64,000 nucleotides of DNA from Paenibacillus terricola (GTDB taxonomy: Bacteria; Bacillota; Bacilli; Paenibacillales; Paenibacillaceae). Where the stretch lies: assembly GCF_014779765.1 (NCBI RefSeq), contig NZ_JACXZA010000008.1:124001-188000 (forward strand), read 5' to 3'. This document shows, one piece after another, positions 16,726-26,180 of this stretch (positions are counted from its first letter, which is position 1; every line of letters begins with the position of its first letter). The translations under genes were made by a program, and so were the position numbers. The notes below the pieces were generated by a model. The model searched no databases. It was not told the origin of the DNA and saw only the letters and a list, made by a program, of their open reading frames with translations.

Positions 16726-18396
16726 CTATACTTGAATAATAATGGGCAGAATCATCGGTCTTCTCTTCGTCTTCGCATATAGGAATTTCCCGACAGTTTC
16801 CTTCACGTCCCGTTTATAGAGTCCCCAATGTCGATGCAGCTTTGATTCTTGATGCTGTTCCATCACCTGCAGCGTAATCCGGTTCACCTCATCCAGCAAT
16901 CCTTCCGACTCTTTGGCTAAGACAAAGCCGCGAGAGATAATATCAGGTCCCGACACAACCTTATTCTCCGATTTGCCGAACGTAATCACAATAATGAGAA
17001 TGCCATCTGCAGAGAGCACTTTGCGGTCGCGCAGAACAATGTTCCCGACATCGCCAATGCCAAGACCGTCTACATACGTATCGCCATTGGGCACATTTCG
17101 TTCCTGGAAGGCTTCAGATCCTGCGAAATCTACAACATCGCCATTGTTCAGTATGAAAATATTGCTGTCGTTAACGCCGACCGATTCAGCTAACAATCGA
17201 TGGAGATGAAGCATACGGTATTCGCCGTGAATAGGAATGAAATACTGCGGCTTCATTAAGGTAAGCATCAGTTTGAGCTCTTCCTGGCTGGCATGTCCTG
17301 ATACATGCATACCCGTAGTCGACCCTGCTCCATAAATGACTCGTGCTCTGCGCTCGAACAAGTTGTCTACGATCCGAGAGACGCTTCGTTCGTTGCCCGG
17401 AATGGGAGAGGATGCGAATATGACGGTATCGCCAGGGAATATAGCAAATTGCCGATGATTGCCGCTGGCGATTCGACCAAGGGCGGCCATCGGTTCGCCT
17501 TGACTTCCCGTGCAGAGCACGACGAGTTCATCCCTTTTATATTTGCTTGCTTCATCGGCCTCTACTAACATCGCTTGAGAGATCGTCAAATAACCTAATT
17601 TGGATGCAATGTCGACAACGTTAACCATGCTTCTGCCCGCTAGCGTGATTTTACGATTCGTCTTGGCTGCAGCATCGATAATTTGCTGTAGACGATGGAC
17701 ATTGGAAGCGAACGTTGTAATATAAATCATCCCGCTTGCATTTGTGAATGCTTCGAGGATGTTGGCGCCAACGAGCCGTTCGGAAGGGGTAAAGCCGGAA
17801 CGTTCTGCGTTTGTGCTCTCGGATAGCAAAACGAGTACACCGTTGTTTCCGATTTCGGCCATTTTGTGAATATCGGCGTATTGGTTATTGACTGGCGTGA
17901 AATCAAACTTGAAATCTCCGGTATGGACGACCATCCCTTGTGGCGTATGTATTACGACCCCTAAGCAATCTGGTATGCTGTGATTCGTGCTGAAGAAGCT
18001 GACCGGTACTTGGCCAAGCGTGAGCTCGGAGTGCGCATCGATTTGATGAAGGATGGTCGCAGCAAGCAGTCCATGCTCTTTCAGCTTTGATTTAATTAGC
18101 CCCAGCGTCAATCTCGTTGCATAAATCGGCATATTCAATTGTTTGATAATATAAGGGATGCCGCCGATATGATCCTCATGGCCATGCGTAACGACAAGTC
18201 CTCTTACATTGCTTTCATTCTCGATTAAGTAAGAGATGTCCGGGATAATGACGTCAATGCCGAGCAGACTTTCATCAGGAAATTTCGAGCCGCAGTCGAC
18301 TACAATGATGTCTTCTCCACACTGAATGACATACATGTTTTTGCCAATTTCATTCACCCCGCCAAGCGGAATGATCGATAATCTGTTATCATCCAT
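16726..18396 (-). CDS. Ribonuclease J
   Basis: 556-residue metallo-beta-lactamase/beta-CASP nuclease for RNA decay and processing in the cytosol. The zinc motif THGHEDHIGG is at about residues 70-79, then HTGDF, the beta-CASP segment (CTGSQGEP) and the late His motif PIHGEYRML. Length and motifs fit RNase J1/J2, which combine 5'-3' exonuclease and endonuclease activity. The RNase J C-terminal domain is present (about 460-556). Many firmicutes carry two or more copies, and which one this is cannot be told here. It is a single-gene unit. Confidence 0.95.
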   Translation of the reverse strand: MDDNRLSIIPLGGVNEIGKNMYVIQCGEDIIVVDCGSKFPDESLLGIDVIIPDISYLIENESNVRGLVVTHGHEDHIGGIPYIIKQLNMPIYATRLTLGLIKSKLKEHGLLAATILHQIDAHSELTLGQVPVSFFSTNHSIPDCLGVVIHTPQGMVVHTGDFKFDFTPVNNQYADIHKMAEIGNNGVLVLLSESTNAERSGFTPSERLVGANILEAFTNASGMIYITTFASNVHRLQQIIDAAAKTNRKITLAGRSMVNVVDIASKLGYLTISQAMLVEADEASKYKRDELVVLCTGSQGEPMAALGRIASGNHRQFAIFPGDTVIFASSPIPGNERSVSRIVDNLFERRARVIYGAGSTTGMHVSGHASQEELKLMLTLMKPQYFIPIHGEYRMLHLHRLLAESVGVNDSNIFILNNGDVVDFAGSEAFQERNVPNGDTYVDGLGIGDVGNIVLRDRKVLSADGILIIVITFGKSENKVVSGPDIISRGFVLAKESEGLLDEVNRITLQVMEQHQESKLHRHWGLYKRDVKETVGKFLYAKTKRRPMILPIIIQV

Positions 18397-18487
18397 CTAT
18401 AACTATCCACCAATCCATTGAAGTTTTTCCTTATTTGATTCTGTTGTGTTGTTCCCTTAGTTGGTCCTGTTTATGCCGAGATATAGG

Positions 18488-18524
18488 CAAAAAGCAAGGG
18501 CTGCCCCTAGCGGAGCAGCCCTTG
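18488..18524 (-). terminator. Terminator of the GNAT gene
   Basis: Perfect 10-bp stem (18495-18504 with 18515-18524), with a T run on the minus strand from the AAAAA at 18489-18493. Confidence 0.85.
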
Positions 18525-18527
18525 CCT

Positions 18528-19028
18528 CTATAGTTCCTTGATCAAATACAATAGCAAATCATCATCCACCCGAACCATGCTTCCCGGTTCGACATCCTGA
18601 TTCGCGTATTGAATGCCTCTGCCATCAAGCACATAACCTCGCTTGCAGTAAATGCGCTGCGCATTGCCGTAATCCCGGTATAGACCAACGCCTATCCCGA
18701 CGCGAGAACCGCGTTGGCGGGCGGTGTTCTCCAGCTCATCCATCATCAAGTTAGCAATGCCTCTTCTGCGATAGTCGGGAACAACGCCCATATCATTGAT
18801 TTCAGGAATGTTATGCTCGGCGAAATAAGGGTAATACGAATTCATTAATAGATGTCCGTACCCGACAATCGTATCGTCTATCTTTGCAATTACCGTCACA
18901 CGCTTGTTCTCAGCAATCTCTTGCAGGCACTGTTCCCAGTATTCACGTGGCCGCATATCGCTTAGCTGCTTGGTTAGTTCATCTATTTGCAGCTCGTTAA
19001 TGACTCGTTCAATCGCTATCGTTATCAT
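18528..19028 (-). CDS. GNAT-family N-acetyltransferase
   Basis: 166 residues with the acetyl-CoA binding loop DYRRRGIANLMM (motif A, R/QxxGxG/A type) near residue 80, and central strands around INDMGVVPD. It transfers an acetyl group to an unknown amine. ATG 19026-19028 is preceded by a G-rich ribosome-binding site. It is a single-gene unit with its own terminator. Confidence 0.88.
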   Translation of the reverse strand: MITIAIERVINELQIDELTKQLSDMRPREYWEQCLQEIAENKRVTVIAKIDDTIVGYGHLLMNSYYPYFAEHNIPEINDMGVVPDYRRRGIANLMMDELENTARQRGSRVGIGVGLYRDYGNAQRIYCKRGYVLDGRGIQYANQDVEPGSMVRVDDDLLLYLIKEL

Positions 19029-19124
19029 TCTACTGATGCCCCCCTTTTGTTTGTGTCAAGAGAATGATAAGTCGAGTATATCGCCGTTTGTATTATTTTG
19101 GAATATAAAGTTTAACCATAAAGC

Positions 19125-19151
19125 AAAGAAAGAACCACTGTAATCAGTGAT
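19125..19151 (-). terminator. Terminator of the LOG/MazG pair
   Basis: Stem 19134-19140 with 19145-19151 and loop TAAT; the minus-strand tail is T-rich (TTCTTTCTTT). Confidence 0.7.
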
Positions 19152-19176
19152 CCTTCCTCGTGAATATGAGTTTGAG

Positions 19177-19761
19177 TTATGTACGCTGCTCAGTGAGGTA
19201 AGTTTTGACCGATGGAGCGGTATAAGTTGCGAACTTCTCCAATATGCCTTCTGTCGTATCGTCTGTGATGACCATCGGGCGATATTTGGGCTGCATGAAG
19301 CGTTCGCGTTCCATGACATCAAACATAGCCAATAGAGGATCGAAATAATGATTAATATTCAGAAGTCCACATGGCTTCTCATGTAAGCCCAATTGGCCCC
19401 ATGTGAAGATTTCAAAGTATTCTTCCATGGTTCCCGGTCCGCCAGGCATCGCAATGAATCCATCGGACAACTCAGCCATCTTGGCTTTGCGTTCATGCAT
19501 CGAGTCAACCATAATGAGCTCTGTCAGCCCAGTATGTGCAATTTCTCGGCTTTGCAAGAAGCGGGGGAGGATTCCGATGACTTGACCGCCGTGCTCCAAC
19601 ACAGCATCAGCAACGGCTCCCATCAGCCCAACGTTGGCCCCGCCGTATATCAGCGTGATTTGGTTGTTGGCAAGCGCTCGACCCAGCTTAATGGCAGCCT
19701 CTTTGTATATGGGTGAGTTTCCCTCGCTAGAGCCGCAGAATACAGCGATTGATTTCATCAT
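19177..19761 (-). CDS. LOG-family (TIGR00730) nucleotide phosphoribohydrolase
   Basis: 194 residues, Rossmann-like. The signature PGGPGTMEE follows ERKAKMAELSDGF, the LOG/lysine-decarboxylase-like motif. Relatives release nucleobases from nucleoside 5'-monophosphates (cytokinin-activating enzymes in plants). ATG 19759-19761 has GGAGAG at good spacing; an upstream TTG at 19773 is less likely. It lies close downstream of the MazG-like gene on the same strand, giving a possible nucleotide-sanitising pair. Confidence 0.9.
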   Translation of the reverse strand: MMKSIAVFCGSSEGNSPIYKEAAIKLGRALANNQITLIYGGANVGLMGAVADAVLEHGGQVIGILPRFLQSREIAHTGLTELIMVDSMHERKAKMAELSDGFIAMPGGPGTMEEYFEIFTWGQLGLHEKPCGLLNINHYFDPLLAMFDVMERERFMQPKYRPMVITDDTTEGILEKFATYTAPSVKTYLTEQRT

Positions 19762-19778
19762 GATACTCTCCAATCGAT

Positions 19779-20099
19779 TTAGTTTGATGAATAACGGGCT
19801 GCAAGCTTTTCTTTATGTGCATCTAGAATTTCTTCGAGTGAAATATCATATTGGTTGGCAATGACAATTAGATTCCCAAGCACATCCCCAAGCTCTTCTA
19901 CCAATTGCACTTTGTTCTCCTCATAGGTGCCGTCAACCTCATCGGGACGATCTCTTCCGATCTCTAGTGCACGAATGGCGCGGGCTACTTCTCCTGTTTC
20001 TTCTGCAAGAAATCCGATGCGAATGAAGATATTCAGGTCGGACCATTTGCGCTGCGCGTAATAATCCTTGACCCACTGTTGAAATTCGTTAATATTCAT
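19779..20099 (-). CDS. MazG-like nucleotide pyrophosphohydrolase
   Basis: 106 residues, all helical. The metal-binding pattern of the MazG superfamily is visible: AEETGEVARAI (EExxE) followed by VEELGDVLG (ExxD). It probably hydrolyses non-canonical NTPs to NMP and pyrophosphate. ATG 20097-20099 is preceded by GGGGGA. It heads a two-gene unit with the LOG-family gene. Confidence 0.88.
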   Translation of the reverse strand: MNINEFQQWVKDYYAQRKWSDLNIFIRIGFLAEETGEVARAIRALEIGRDRPDEVDGTYEENKVQLVEELGDVLGNLIVIANQYDISLEEILDAHKEKLAARYSSN

Positions 20100-20596
20100 T
20101 GTTGTTCCCCCATTGCAGAGTTGAAAATGCCAGTCCTTCTATTATAACCTGTGCAGCATCCAAGCGAGACCAACGATTCATAAATTATAAGTAAAGAGCG
20201 AGTCTTATGCCGTTGGCGATCCTCGCTTACGCGCTAGCAACGGTTGTAGAAGAGCCTTATCGGGGAAGAAATGCACCATTTCAAATTAAGGGTTGTTGGA
20301 GAGCCTATTGGCCCATTAACCTAGTTGAAATCGCTGTATTTCCCTACAATAGCACCAATTGCAACCGTTACAAGTTGAGAAGCTGCATTTTCAGCGAAAT
20401 AACCACTCCAGCATCCGTTAGATGAGGCGCGTTCAATAGTTATGCTCACCCTTCGCCGTGAAGGGTGGGATGCTGTAACTCTCCGCGCTGGTCTTGATCG
20501 GAGATTGCGCAACAGTGCGTGGCACAACGCGCGCTCATGTCACAACAAAAGGCCGCCGAGTAAATTCGACAGCCTGCTTGAAATATTCGTCGTTCT
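20100..20596. other. Intergenic stretch without a supported gene
   Basis: About 500 bp. Short open frames on both strands (20207-20425 plus, 20321-20527 minus) lack ribosome-binding sites. The only clear element is the terminator of the phosphorylase gene at 20546-20574. The promoter of the MazG-LOG unit must lie near its left end. Confidence 0.6.
20546..20574 (-). terminator. Terminator of alpha-glucan phosphorylase
   Basis: On the minus strand GGCTGTCGA (20566-20574) pairs with TCGGCGGCC (20551-20559) through two G-U pairs, followed by TTTTG. Confidence 0.7.
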
Positions 20597-22771
20597 TTAT
20601 CCCCAAGTCGCCAATTCCATCTCGAAATCGTTAGCAAAATCAGGGCTGATCGGCGTGACGCGAACGTTCACATTCGACCGCCATACATCGATCGGAATTT
20701 CCGGCGAGACGCCCTCGTATACGTACAGTCCTTTAGACAGTTGCTGTACCAACTCCAGCTTCGCACGCCAGATGCCGCGGCGGCCATCGGAGCCGACCGC
20801 TTCCACACGGACATCCTTATGCCAGATCGGACCTAGATCAATCTTGGCGATGAAGGCCGTCTTGTTAAGCCCGATTCGGCTGCTATGGTTGTCGAGAATC
20901 TCGACTTTGTTCACATGAACGGCAGACCAGTTGTCTCGTATGAATCGCTTATAGGCGCCAACTCTCGATGCCACCTCGAAGTTGTCGGCGCGGAACCGCT
21001 TGCCTCTTTCGGTTGCGGGCACATAGATCCGATTCCAGTAATCCGTTACCATTCGATGGGTGTTATAGACAGGGGTGAGGGAGACAATAGACTCCTTCAT
21101 CATGTTGACCCATTCCGTCGGAATCGCGCGTTCGCCTCGCTTGTAGTAGAGCGGAACAATTTCATCTTCAAGCAGGCGGTACAGCGTCTCGCTGTCCTGC
21201 CTTGTCTGTTCATCGGAGCCGCCGTCCGTGACCCCGTCAATGGCCCAGCCGTTGCGTCCATTGTAGCCTTCTACCCACCAACCGTCGAGCACGCTGCAGT
21301 TGAGCACACCGTTCAAAGCAGCCTTTTGCCCGCTAGTACCGCTCGCTTCCATCGGCTTCACCGGTGTATTCAGCCACACATCGACACCTTGGACGAGCTT
21401 CTTCGCCTTATCCATCGCATAGTTCTCGACAATATGAACGCGACCCTTGAATCGGTCTTCTCGAGATAACTCCACAATTCGCCGGATGAGATCTTTGCCC
21501 GGTTCATCCGCAGGATGCGCCTTGCCGGCGAAGATCAAGCAGACCGGCCGCTGAGCGTCGCCCAGAATGCGCGCTAGTCGATCGAGGTCGCTGAAGATGA
21601 GCAGCGCCCGCTTATACGTTGCGAACCGTCTTGCGAAGCCAATGATCAAGGGTTCTTCACCGAATGCAGTGAGGGGCAAACCTAGCTCCTGAACCATCTC
21701 CGACTTCGCTTTCTTATGCTCCTTCCACAGTTCAGTAGCTGGAATTTCGCGAACCGAAGCCCATATGTCCACTTCCTGCGTACGGATAGCCCAGTCTGAT
21801 ACGAGGTGCTGATCATACAGCTTCTTCATCCCGTCTGCCAGCCAAGTACCGATATGAACACCATTCGTGACGGAATCGACGGGAATGTCTTGAATCGGAA
21901 TATGCGGCATCCAGCGATGGAACAGCTCGCGGGTTACTTCGCCGTGCAGCTTGCTAACCCCGTTTACCTTCGAAGACGAGCTAACGGCAAGCCGCGTCAT
22001 GTTGAATGCGCCATCCAATTGGCCAAGCGCCAGAACTCGATCTCGGTCTGCGCCCATCTGCCAATAATAGTCGCCGAGATACCTGTCAATCATCTCGATA
22101 GAGAAGACGTCATGTCCGGCAGGGACTGGCGTGTGTGTCGTAAAGACCGTACTTGCCTTAACCGCTTCAAGCGCCGTCTCGAACGATACACCTTCGGCAG
22201 ACAGCATACGGATGCGCTCGAATGCAAGGAAAGCGGAATGCCCTTCGTTCATGTGCCATACGTCAGGCTTAATCCCTAGCGCAGCCAGCAACCTTGCGCC
22301 GCCAATGCCTAGAAGCATTTCTTGACTGATGCGGGCATCTTGATTGCTTGGATAAAGGTTATCAGTCAATTGACGATCGGATTCACTATTCGCTTCAACA
22401 TCCGTACTAAGCAGATAGAGCGTTACGGAGCCTAATGACACATACCATGCTTTGGCATACACAGGTCTTCCTGCAATCGTCACTTCAATAATAATCGGCC
22501 GGCCCTCGGCGTCCTTCGCCAGTTGAACCGGGTACACGCTAGCCTCCAGATTTACATCCGGATATCGCTGCTGCTGCCAGCCGTTCTCATTGATTTGTTG
22601 TTGAAAATAACCTTTCTTATAAAAAATGCCTACGCCCGTAAGCGGAATGTTCAAATCTGCGGCCGCCTTGATATGGTCGCCAGCTAAGATGCCAAGGCCG
22701 CCTGAGTAAATTGGCAATGACTCGTCAAGTCCGAACTCTGCTGAGAAATACGCCACACCACCGTTTGGCAT
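20597..22771 (-). CDS. glgP: Alpha-glucan phosphorylase (GT35, short form)
   Basis: 724 residues; phosphorolyses alpha-1,4-glucans to glucose-1-phosphate using PLP, in the cytosol. The PLP-lysine region is EASGTSGQKAALNG. YFSAEFGL at residues 8-15 and the DVWHMNEGHSAF stretch are those of the TIGR02094 (Thermotoga-type) branch. That branch usually has about 100 extra N-terminal residues, and here YFSAEFGL is almost at the start. GAGGTGGGAG sits just before the ATG, so the short start looks genuine. A C-terminal beta-rich extension (about 590-724) is retained. Downstream of an AraC gene on the same strand. Confidence 0.9.
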   Translation of the reverse strand: MPNGGVAYFSAEFGLDESLPIYSGGLGILAGDHIKAAADLNIPLTGVGIFYKKGYFQQQINENGWQQQRYPDVNLEASVYPVQLAKDAEGRPIIIEVTIAGRPVYAKAWYVSLGSVTLYLLSTDVEANSESDRQLTDNLYPSNQDARISQEMLLGIGGARLLAALGIKPDVWHMNEGHSAFLAFERIRMLSAEGVSFETALEAVKASTVFTTHTPVPAGHDVFSIEMIDRYLGDYYWQMGADRDRVLALGQLDGAFNMTRLAVSSSSKVNGVSKLHGEVTRELFHRWMPHIPIQDIPVDSVTNGVHIGTWLADGMKKLYDQHLVSDWAIRTQEVDIWASVREIPATELWKEHKKAKSEMVQELGLPLTAFGEEPLIIGFARRFATYKRALLIFSDLDRLARILGDAQRPVCLIFAGKAHPADEPGKDLIRRIVELSREDRFKGRVHIVENYAMDKAKKLVQGVDVWLNTPVKPMEASGTSGQKAALNGVLNCSVLDGWWVEGYNGRNGWAIDGVTDGGSDEQTRQDSETLYRLLEDEIVPLYYKRGERAIPTEWVNMMKESIVSLTPVYNTHRMVTDYWNRIYVPATERGKRFRADNFEVASRVGAYKRFIRDNWSAVHVNKVEILDNHSSRIGLNKTAFIAKIDLGPIWHKDVRVEAVGSDGRRGIWRAKLELVQQLSKGLYVYEGVSPEIPIDVWRSNVNVRVTPISPDFANDFEMELATWG

Positions 22772-22862
22772 TCTCCCACCTCATTTTCGCTTTATTGCGC
22801 TACGACATGTAAGCGCGTGACTTGATGCTTTATTACTATATGCGGGGAAGCTGTACACGTGC

Positions 22863-23690
22863 CTATATCTTACGTACCTCGAATCGATACTGCCTGGGCG
22901 AGGACCCCATTACCTTCTTGAACATCTTAGAGAAGAGCAATGGGTCATAATACCCGACAGAGCGGGCAATATCCCCGATTGTCAGTTCTGCGTTTCCCAT
23001 CATTTCGCACGCTATATGAATTCGATACCGGATTAAATAATCTTGAATACTCGTGTTCAACTCTTGGTGGAACAGCGAGCATAGGTAGCTTCGGTTGAGT
23101 CCAATGAATTGAGCGATATCTTCTATCGTGATTTTCTGAGCGTAATTGGTCTCGATGAAATCCTTTACCTTCTCGACGTATATTTCGGCTCGGCTTTCTT
23201 TATGCTCAGAAATCGGCATTGCTGGTCCAAATTCAACAAGAAGCGACAGCAGGGAGTAGAGCAGCCCGGTTAGATGGGTTTCTCTCGCTTTGTGATAACG
23301 TTTGGATTCATTCATGTATGTAAAATATTGATAAATGCGGTCGTCCTGCTCGTAGTGGAAGATAGGACTGTCCAGCGTAAGGCCTGCCTGCTTCAAGAGC
23401 GAATCAGCCAATACGCCGTCAAAACCAAACCAGCAGTACGTCCAAGGGTTCGTCGTATTCGCTTCATAATAGGTGACCACATCCGGACCAATGAGAAATC
23501 CTTGCCCCTTTCGGAGCTCATACCGGGTTCCGCCAACCTCGAAGATTCCTTCTCCGTCCATAATGTAATGGAGCAGATAATGACTCCTCACGGCTGGTCC
23601 GTGAAAATGGCCAGGAGAACATGCTTCGCTGCCATATTGGGTCAAATACAATTCGGTGTGTTGTTTGCTGCGCGGCAAATACTCGATCAC
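22863..23690 (-). CDS. AraC-family regulator, cupin type
   Basis: 275 residues: an N-terminal cupin sensor (HFHGPAVRSHYLLHYI, then GEGIFEVGG) and a C-terminal AraC DNA-binding domain (LNRSYLCSLFHQEL; YYDPLLFSKMFKK). GTG at 23688-23690 lies about 7 bp after GAGGAGA; the in-frame TTG (23705) and ATG (23696) overlap that site. It is divergent from the alpha-galactosidase gene across 194 bp, and it is the natural candidate to activate that gene in response to an alpha-galactoside. Confidence 0.88.
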   Translation of the reverse strand: MIEYLPRSKQHTELYLTQYGSEACSPGHFHGPAVRSHYLLHYIMDGEGIFEVGGTRYELRKGQGFLIGPDVVTYYEANTTNPWTYCWFGFDGVLADSLLKQAGLTLDSPIFHYEQDDRIYQYFTYMNESKRYHKARETHLTGLLYSLLSLLVEFGPAMPISEHKESRAEIYVEKVKDFIETNYAQKITIEDIAQFIGLNRSYLCSLFHQELNTSIQDYLIRYRIHIACEMMGNAELTIGDIARSVGYYDPLLFSKMFKKVMGSSPRQYRFEVRKI

Positions 23691-23884
23691 AGTCATTCTC
23701 CTCAAATATTTATATCTAGTATTATGACATATTTACTGAGTACCATGCCATGTACTTCGTTATTGGTAATCGTTTATGATTCCAGTACAGTTGTATTTCA
23801 TTCTATTCGGTAACAATCAAGCCTAAAGACATGTAATTTCTGGAGTTTAATCGTTATTCGTATGATGGAGAGGGGAATCGATCA

Positions 23885-26059
23885 ATGACTATCATGGTTC
23901 AAGAGCAGCAGGGACTTTTTCATCTGCAATCGTCCGGCATGAGTTATCTCATTCAGATTGTGAATGGGTACCCGGCTCATGTTTATTGGGGAGGCAAGCT
24001 GCAGCATCGAGAGCGGATGGAGGATATGCTCATCCATACTCCTGATGGAGCGGGATTGGATCGGCTGCCGCAAGAATATCCGCAGTATGGAAGCGGGGAT
24101 TTCCGTAACCCGGCATACCAAGTCGAGCTTGAGGATGGGACGAGGATCTCGGAGCTCAAGTATGTCGGCTACCGCACGATGAAGGGCAAGCCTACTCTAT
24201 CTGGGCTTCCGGCTGTTTACACGGAGGATGATACGGAAGCGGATACGCTGGTGCTTGAATTGAAGGACCATTATTCGGGACTTCAGGTTGACCTGCTTTA
24301 TACGATCTTCGCAGATCGTAACGTCATCGTTCGCTCCGTTCGCTTGCGCAATGAGGGCGGGAAGCAGCTTCGGCTTCGCCGTGCGCTGAGCGCTAGCGTT
24401 GATTTTGCAGAGAAACGTGATTTCGAGATTACTTATCTGGCAGGCGCGTGGGCGCGGGAAGGAAATATCAATCGCAGGTCGCTGCTTCAAGGCGAGACTC
24501 GAATCGATAGCAAGCGAGGCATGAGCAGTCACCAATTCAATCCGTTCGCTACGCTCGTCACACCGGAAACGTCGGAGGACCATGGTGAGGCGTATGGCTT
24601 CAGCCTCGTGTACAGCGGCAGCTTCGAGGCGACGGCAGAGGTGGATTCCTTCGGCTCCACACGGATCAGCATGGGCGTGAATTCGTTTGATTTCGCATGG
24701 CTGCTCGCTCAAGGGGAGAGCTTCCAGACGCCAGAGGTCGTCATGGTGTATTCCAGACAAGGCCTAGGAGAGATGTCACGCACGTACCACCGCTTGTATC
24801 GGACACGGCTGTGTAGAGGCGAATATCGTGATCGCGAAAGACCGATTCTCGTGAACAACTGGGAAGCGACTTATTTCAATTTCAATGCGGATAAGCTGGT
24901 ATCCATCGCGGAAGAAGGGGCGAAGCTGGGCATCGAGCTGTTTGTGTTGGATGATGGCTGGTTCGGCAAGCGGGATGCGGATAATTCGTCTCTCGGCGAT
25001 TGGTACGAGGATCGTCGGAAGCTGCCGGACGGACTTGCGGATGTGGCGGAGCGCATCAATAAGCTGGGGCTTCGATTCGGGCTGTGGTTCGAGCCAGAGA
25101 TGATCTCGCCTGATAGCGAGCTGTATCGCAAGCATCCGGATTGGTGTCTGCATGTGCCAGGGCGTCGGCGCTCGGAAGCAAGATGGCAGCTCGTATTGGA
25201 TTATTCCCGCCAAGAAGTGCGAGATTACATTTACGACTCGCTTGCCGCTATTTTTACAACCGTTTCAGTCTCCTATGTCAAATGGGACATGAACCGCGCG
25301 CTGACCGAGATCGGTTCTGCCGAGCTGCCTCCTGAACGCCAATCCGAGACGGCCCATCGCTATGTGCTCGGGTTGTATGAGCTGTTGGAACGGATCACGA
25401 CGTCGTTCCCGCATATTCTGTTCGAGAGCTGCTCCAGCGGCGGCGGACGATTCGATCCGGGCATGCTCTATTACATGCCTCAAACCTGGACGAGCGACAA
25501 TACCGATGCTGTTGAACGGCTGAAGATCCAATACGGTACTAGCCTAGTGTATCCTGTGAGCGCAATCGGCGCCCATGTATCCGCAGTTCCGAATCATCAG
25601 GTTGGGCGGATAACGCCGCTTGATTTCCGAGGAAATGTCGCCATGTCCGGCAACTTCGGGTATGAGCTTGATCTGACGAAATTTACGGATGAAGAGAAAG
25701 CGCTCGTTAAGGAACAAGTTGCAGACTACAAGCAGATTCGCGGATTAGTGCAGCAGGGTGACCTGTATCGGCTGAAAAGCCCGTTCGAAGGGAACGAGTC
25801 GGCTTGGATGTTCGTATCGGAGGACCAAGAGGAAGCGCTCGTTTATTACTTCCAAGTGATGGCTGTCCCTCACGCGCCACGTAGAAGCTTGCGGCTTGCG
25901 GGATTAAACCCTGAGCTCGAATATGAAGTTCGGTCAAGCGACAGCGAGACGGCATCGACTTTCGGAGGAGACAGACTTATGCAGCTGGGACTGCATCTTC
26001 CATACAAACAGAAGGACTACGAGAGCGGATGGTTCAGCGTTCGAGCCGTTAAGCGATAA
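23885..26059 (+). CDS. Alpha-galactosidase, GH36
   Basis: 724 residues, the normal size for bacterial GH36; hydrolyses terminal alpha-1,6-galactosyl residues from melibiose, raffinose or galactomannan oligosaccharides. The nucleophile Asp is in VKWDMNR and the acid/base Asp in TWTSDNTDA. FVLDDGWFGKR and the CSSGGGRFDPG loop are also typical. No signal peptide, so it acts inside the cell. GAGGGGAA precedes the ATG. Near the mannan locus it would strip side chains from imported galactomannan oligosaccharides. Closed by a perfect terminator. Confidence 0.94.
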   Translation: MTIMVQEQQGLFHLQSSGMSYLIQIVNGYPAHVYWGGKLQHRERMEDMLIHTPDGAGLDRLPQEYPQYGSGDFRNPAYQVELEDGTRISELKYVGYRTMKGKPTLSGLPAVYTEDDTEADTLVLELKDHYSGLQVDLLYTIFADRNVIVRSVRLRNEGGKQLRLRRALSASVDFAEKRDFEITYLAGAWAREGNINRRSLLQGETRIDSKRGMSSHQFNPFATLVTPETSEDHGEAYGFSLVYSGSFEATAEVDSFGSTRISMGVNSFDFAWLLAQGESFQTPEVVMVYSRQGLGEMSRTYHRLYRTRLCRGEYRDRERPILVNNWEATYFNFNADKLVSIAEEGAKLGIELFVLDDGWFGKRDADNSSLGDWYEDRRKLPDGLADVAERINKLGLRFGLWFEPEMISPDSELYRKHPDWCLHVPGRRRSEARWQLVLDYSRQEVRDYIYDSLAAIFTTVSVSYVKWDMNRALTEIGSAELPPERQSETAHRYVLGLYELLERITTSFPHILFESCSSGGGRFDPGMLYYMPQTWTSDNTDAVERLKIQYGTSLVYPVSAIGAHVSAVPNHQVGRITPLDFRGNVAMSGNFGYELDLTKFTDEEKALVKEQVADYKQIRGLVQQGDLYRLKSPFEGNESAWMFVSEDQEEALVYYFQVMAVPHAPRRSLRLAGLNPELEYEVRSSDSETASTFGGDRLMQLGLHLPYKQKDYESGWFSVRAVKR

Positions 26060-26114
26060 TGAGCTCTTGAAGCACGGCCAGCTAGCCCGAGAATGAATTT
26101 GTAAATATTCCCTG

Positions 26115-26143
26115 ATACCCCTTTTATACGAAAGGGGTATTTT
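26115..26143 (+). terminator. Terminator of alpha-galactosidase
   Basis: Perfect 10-bp stem (26115-26124 with 26131-26140), loop TATACG, then TTT. Confidence 0.85.
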
Positions 26144-26180
26144 GGCACGCAACGGCCTAAGTGGCCCGGGAGGGTACATC

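Noticed and set aside
20321-20527. 68-codon minus-strand frame downstream of the MazG unit
   Set aside because: No ribosome-binding site and no recognisable protein features.
22805-22825. CcpA-like sequence between the AraC and phosphorylase genes
   Set aside because: Only one half fits the consensus; several mismatches in the other half.
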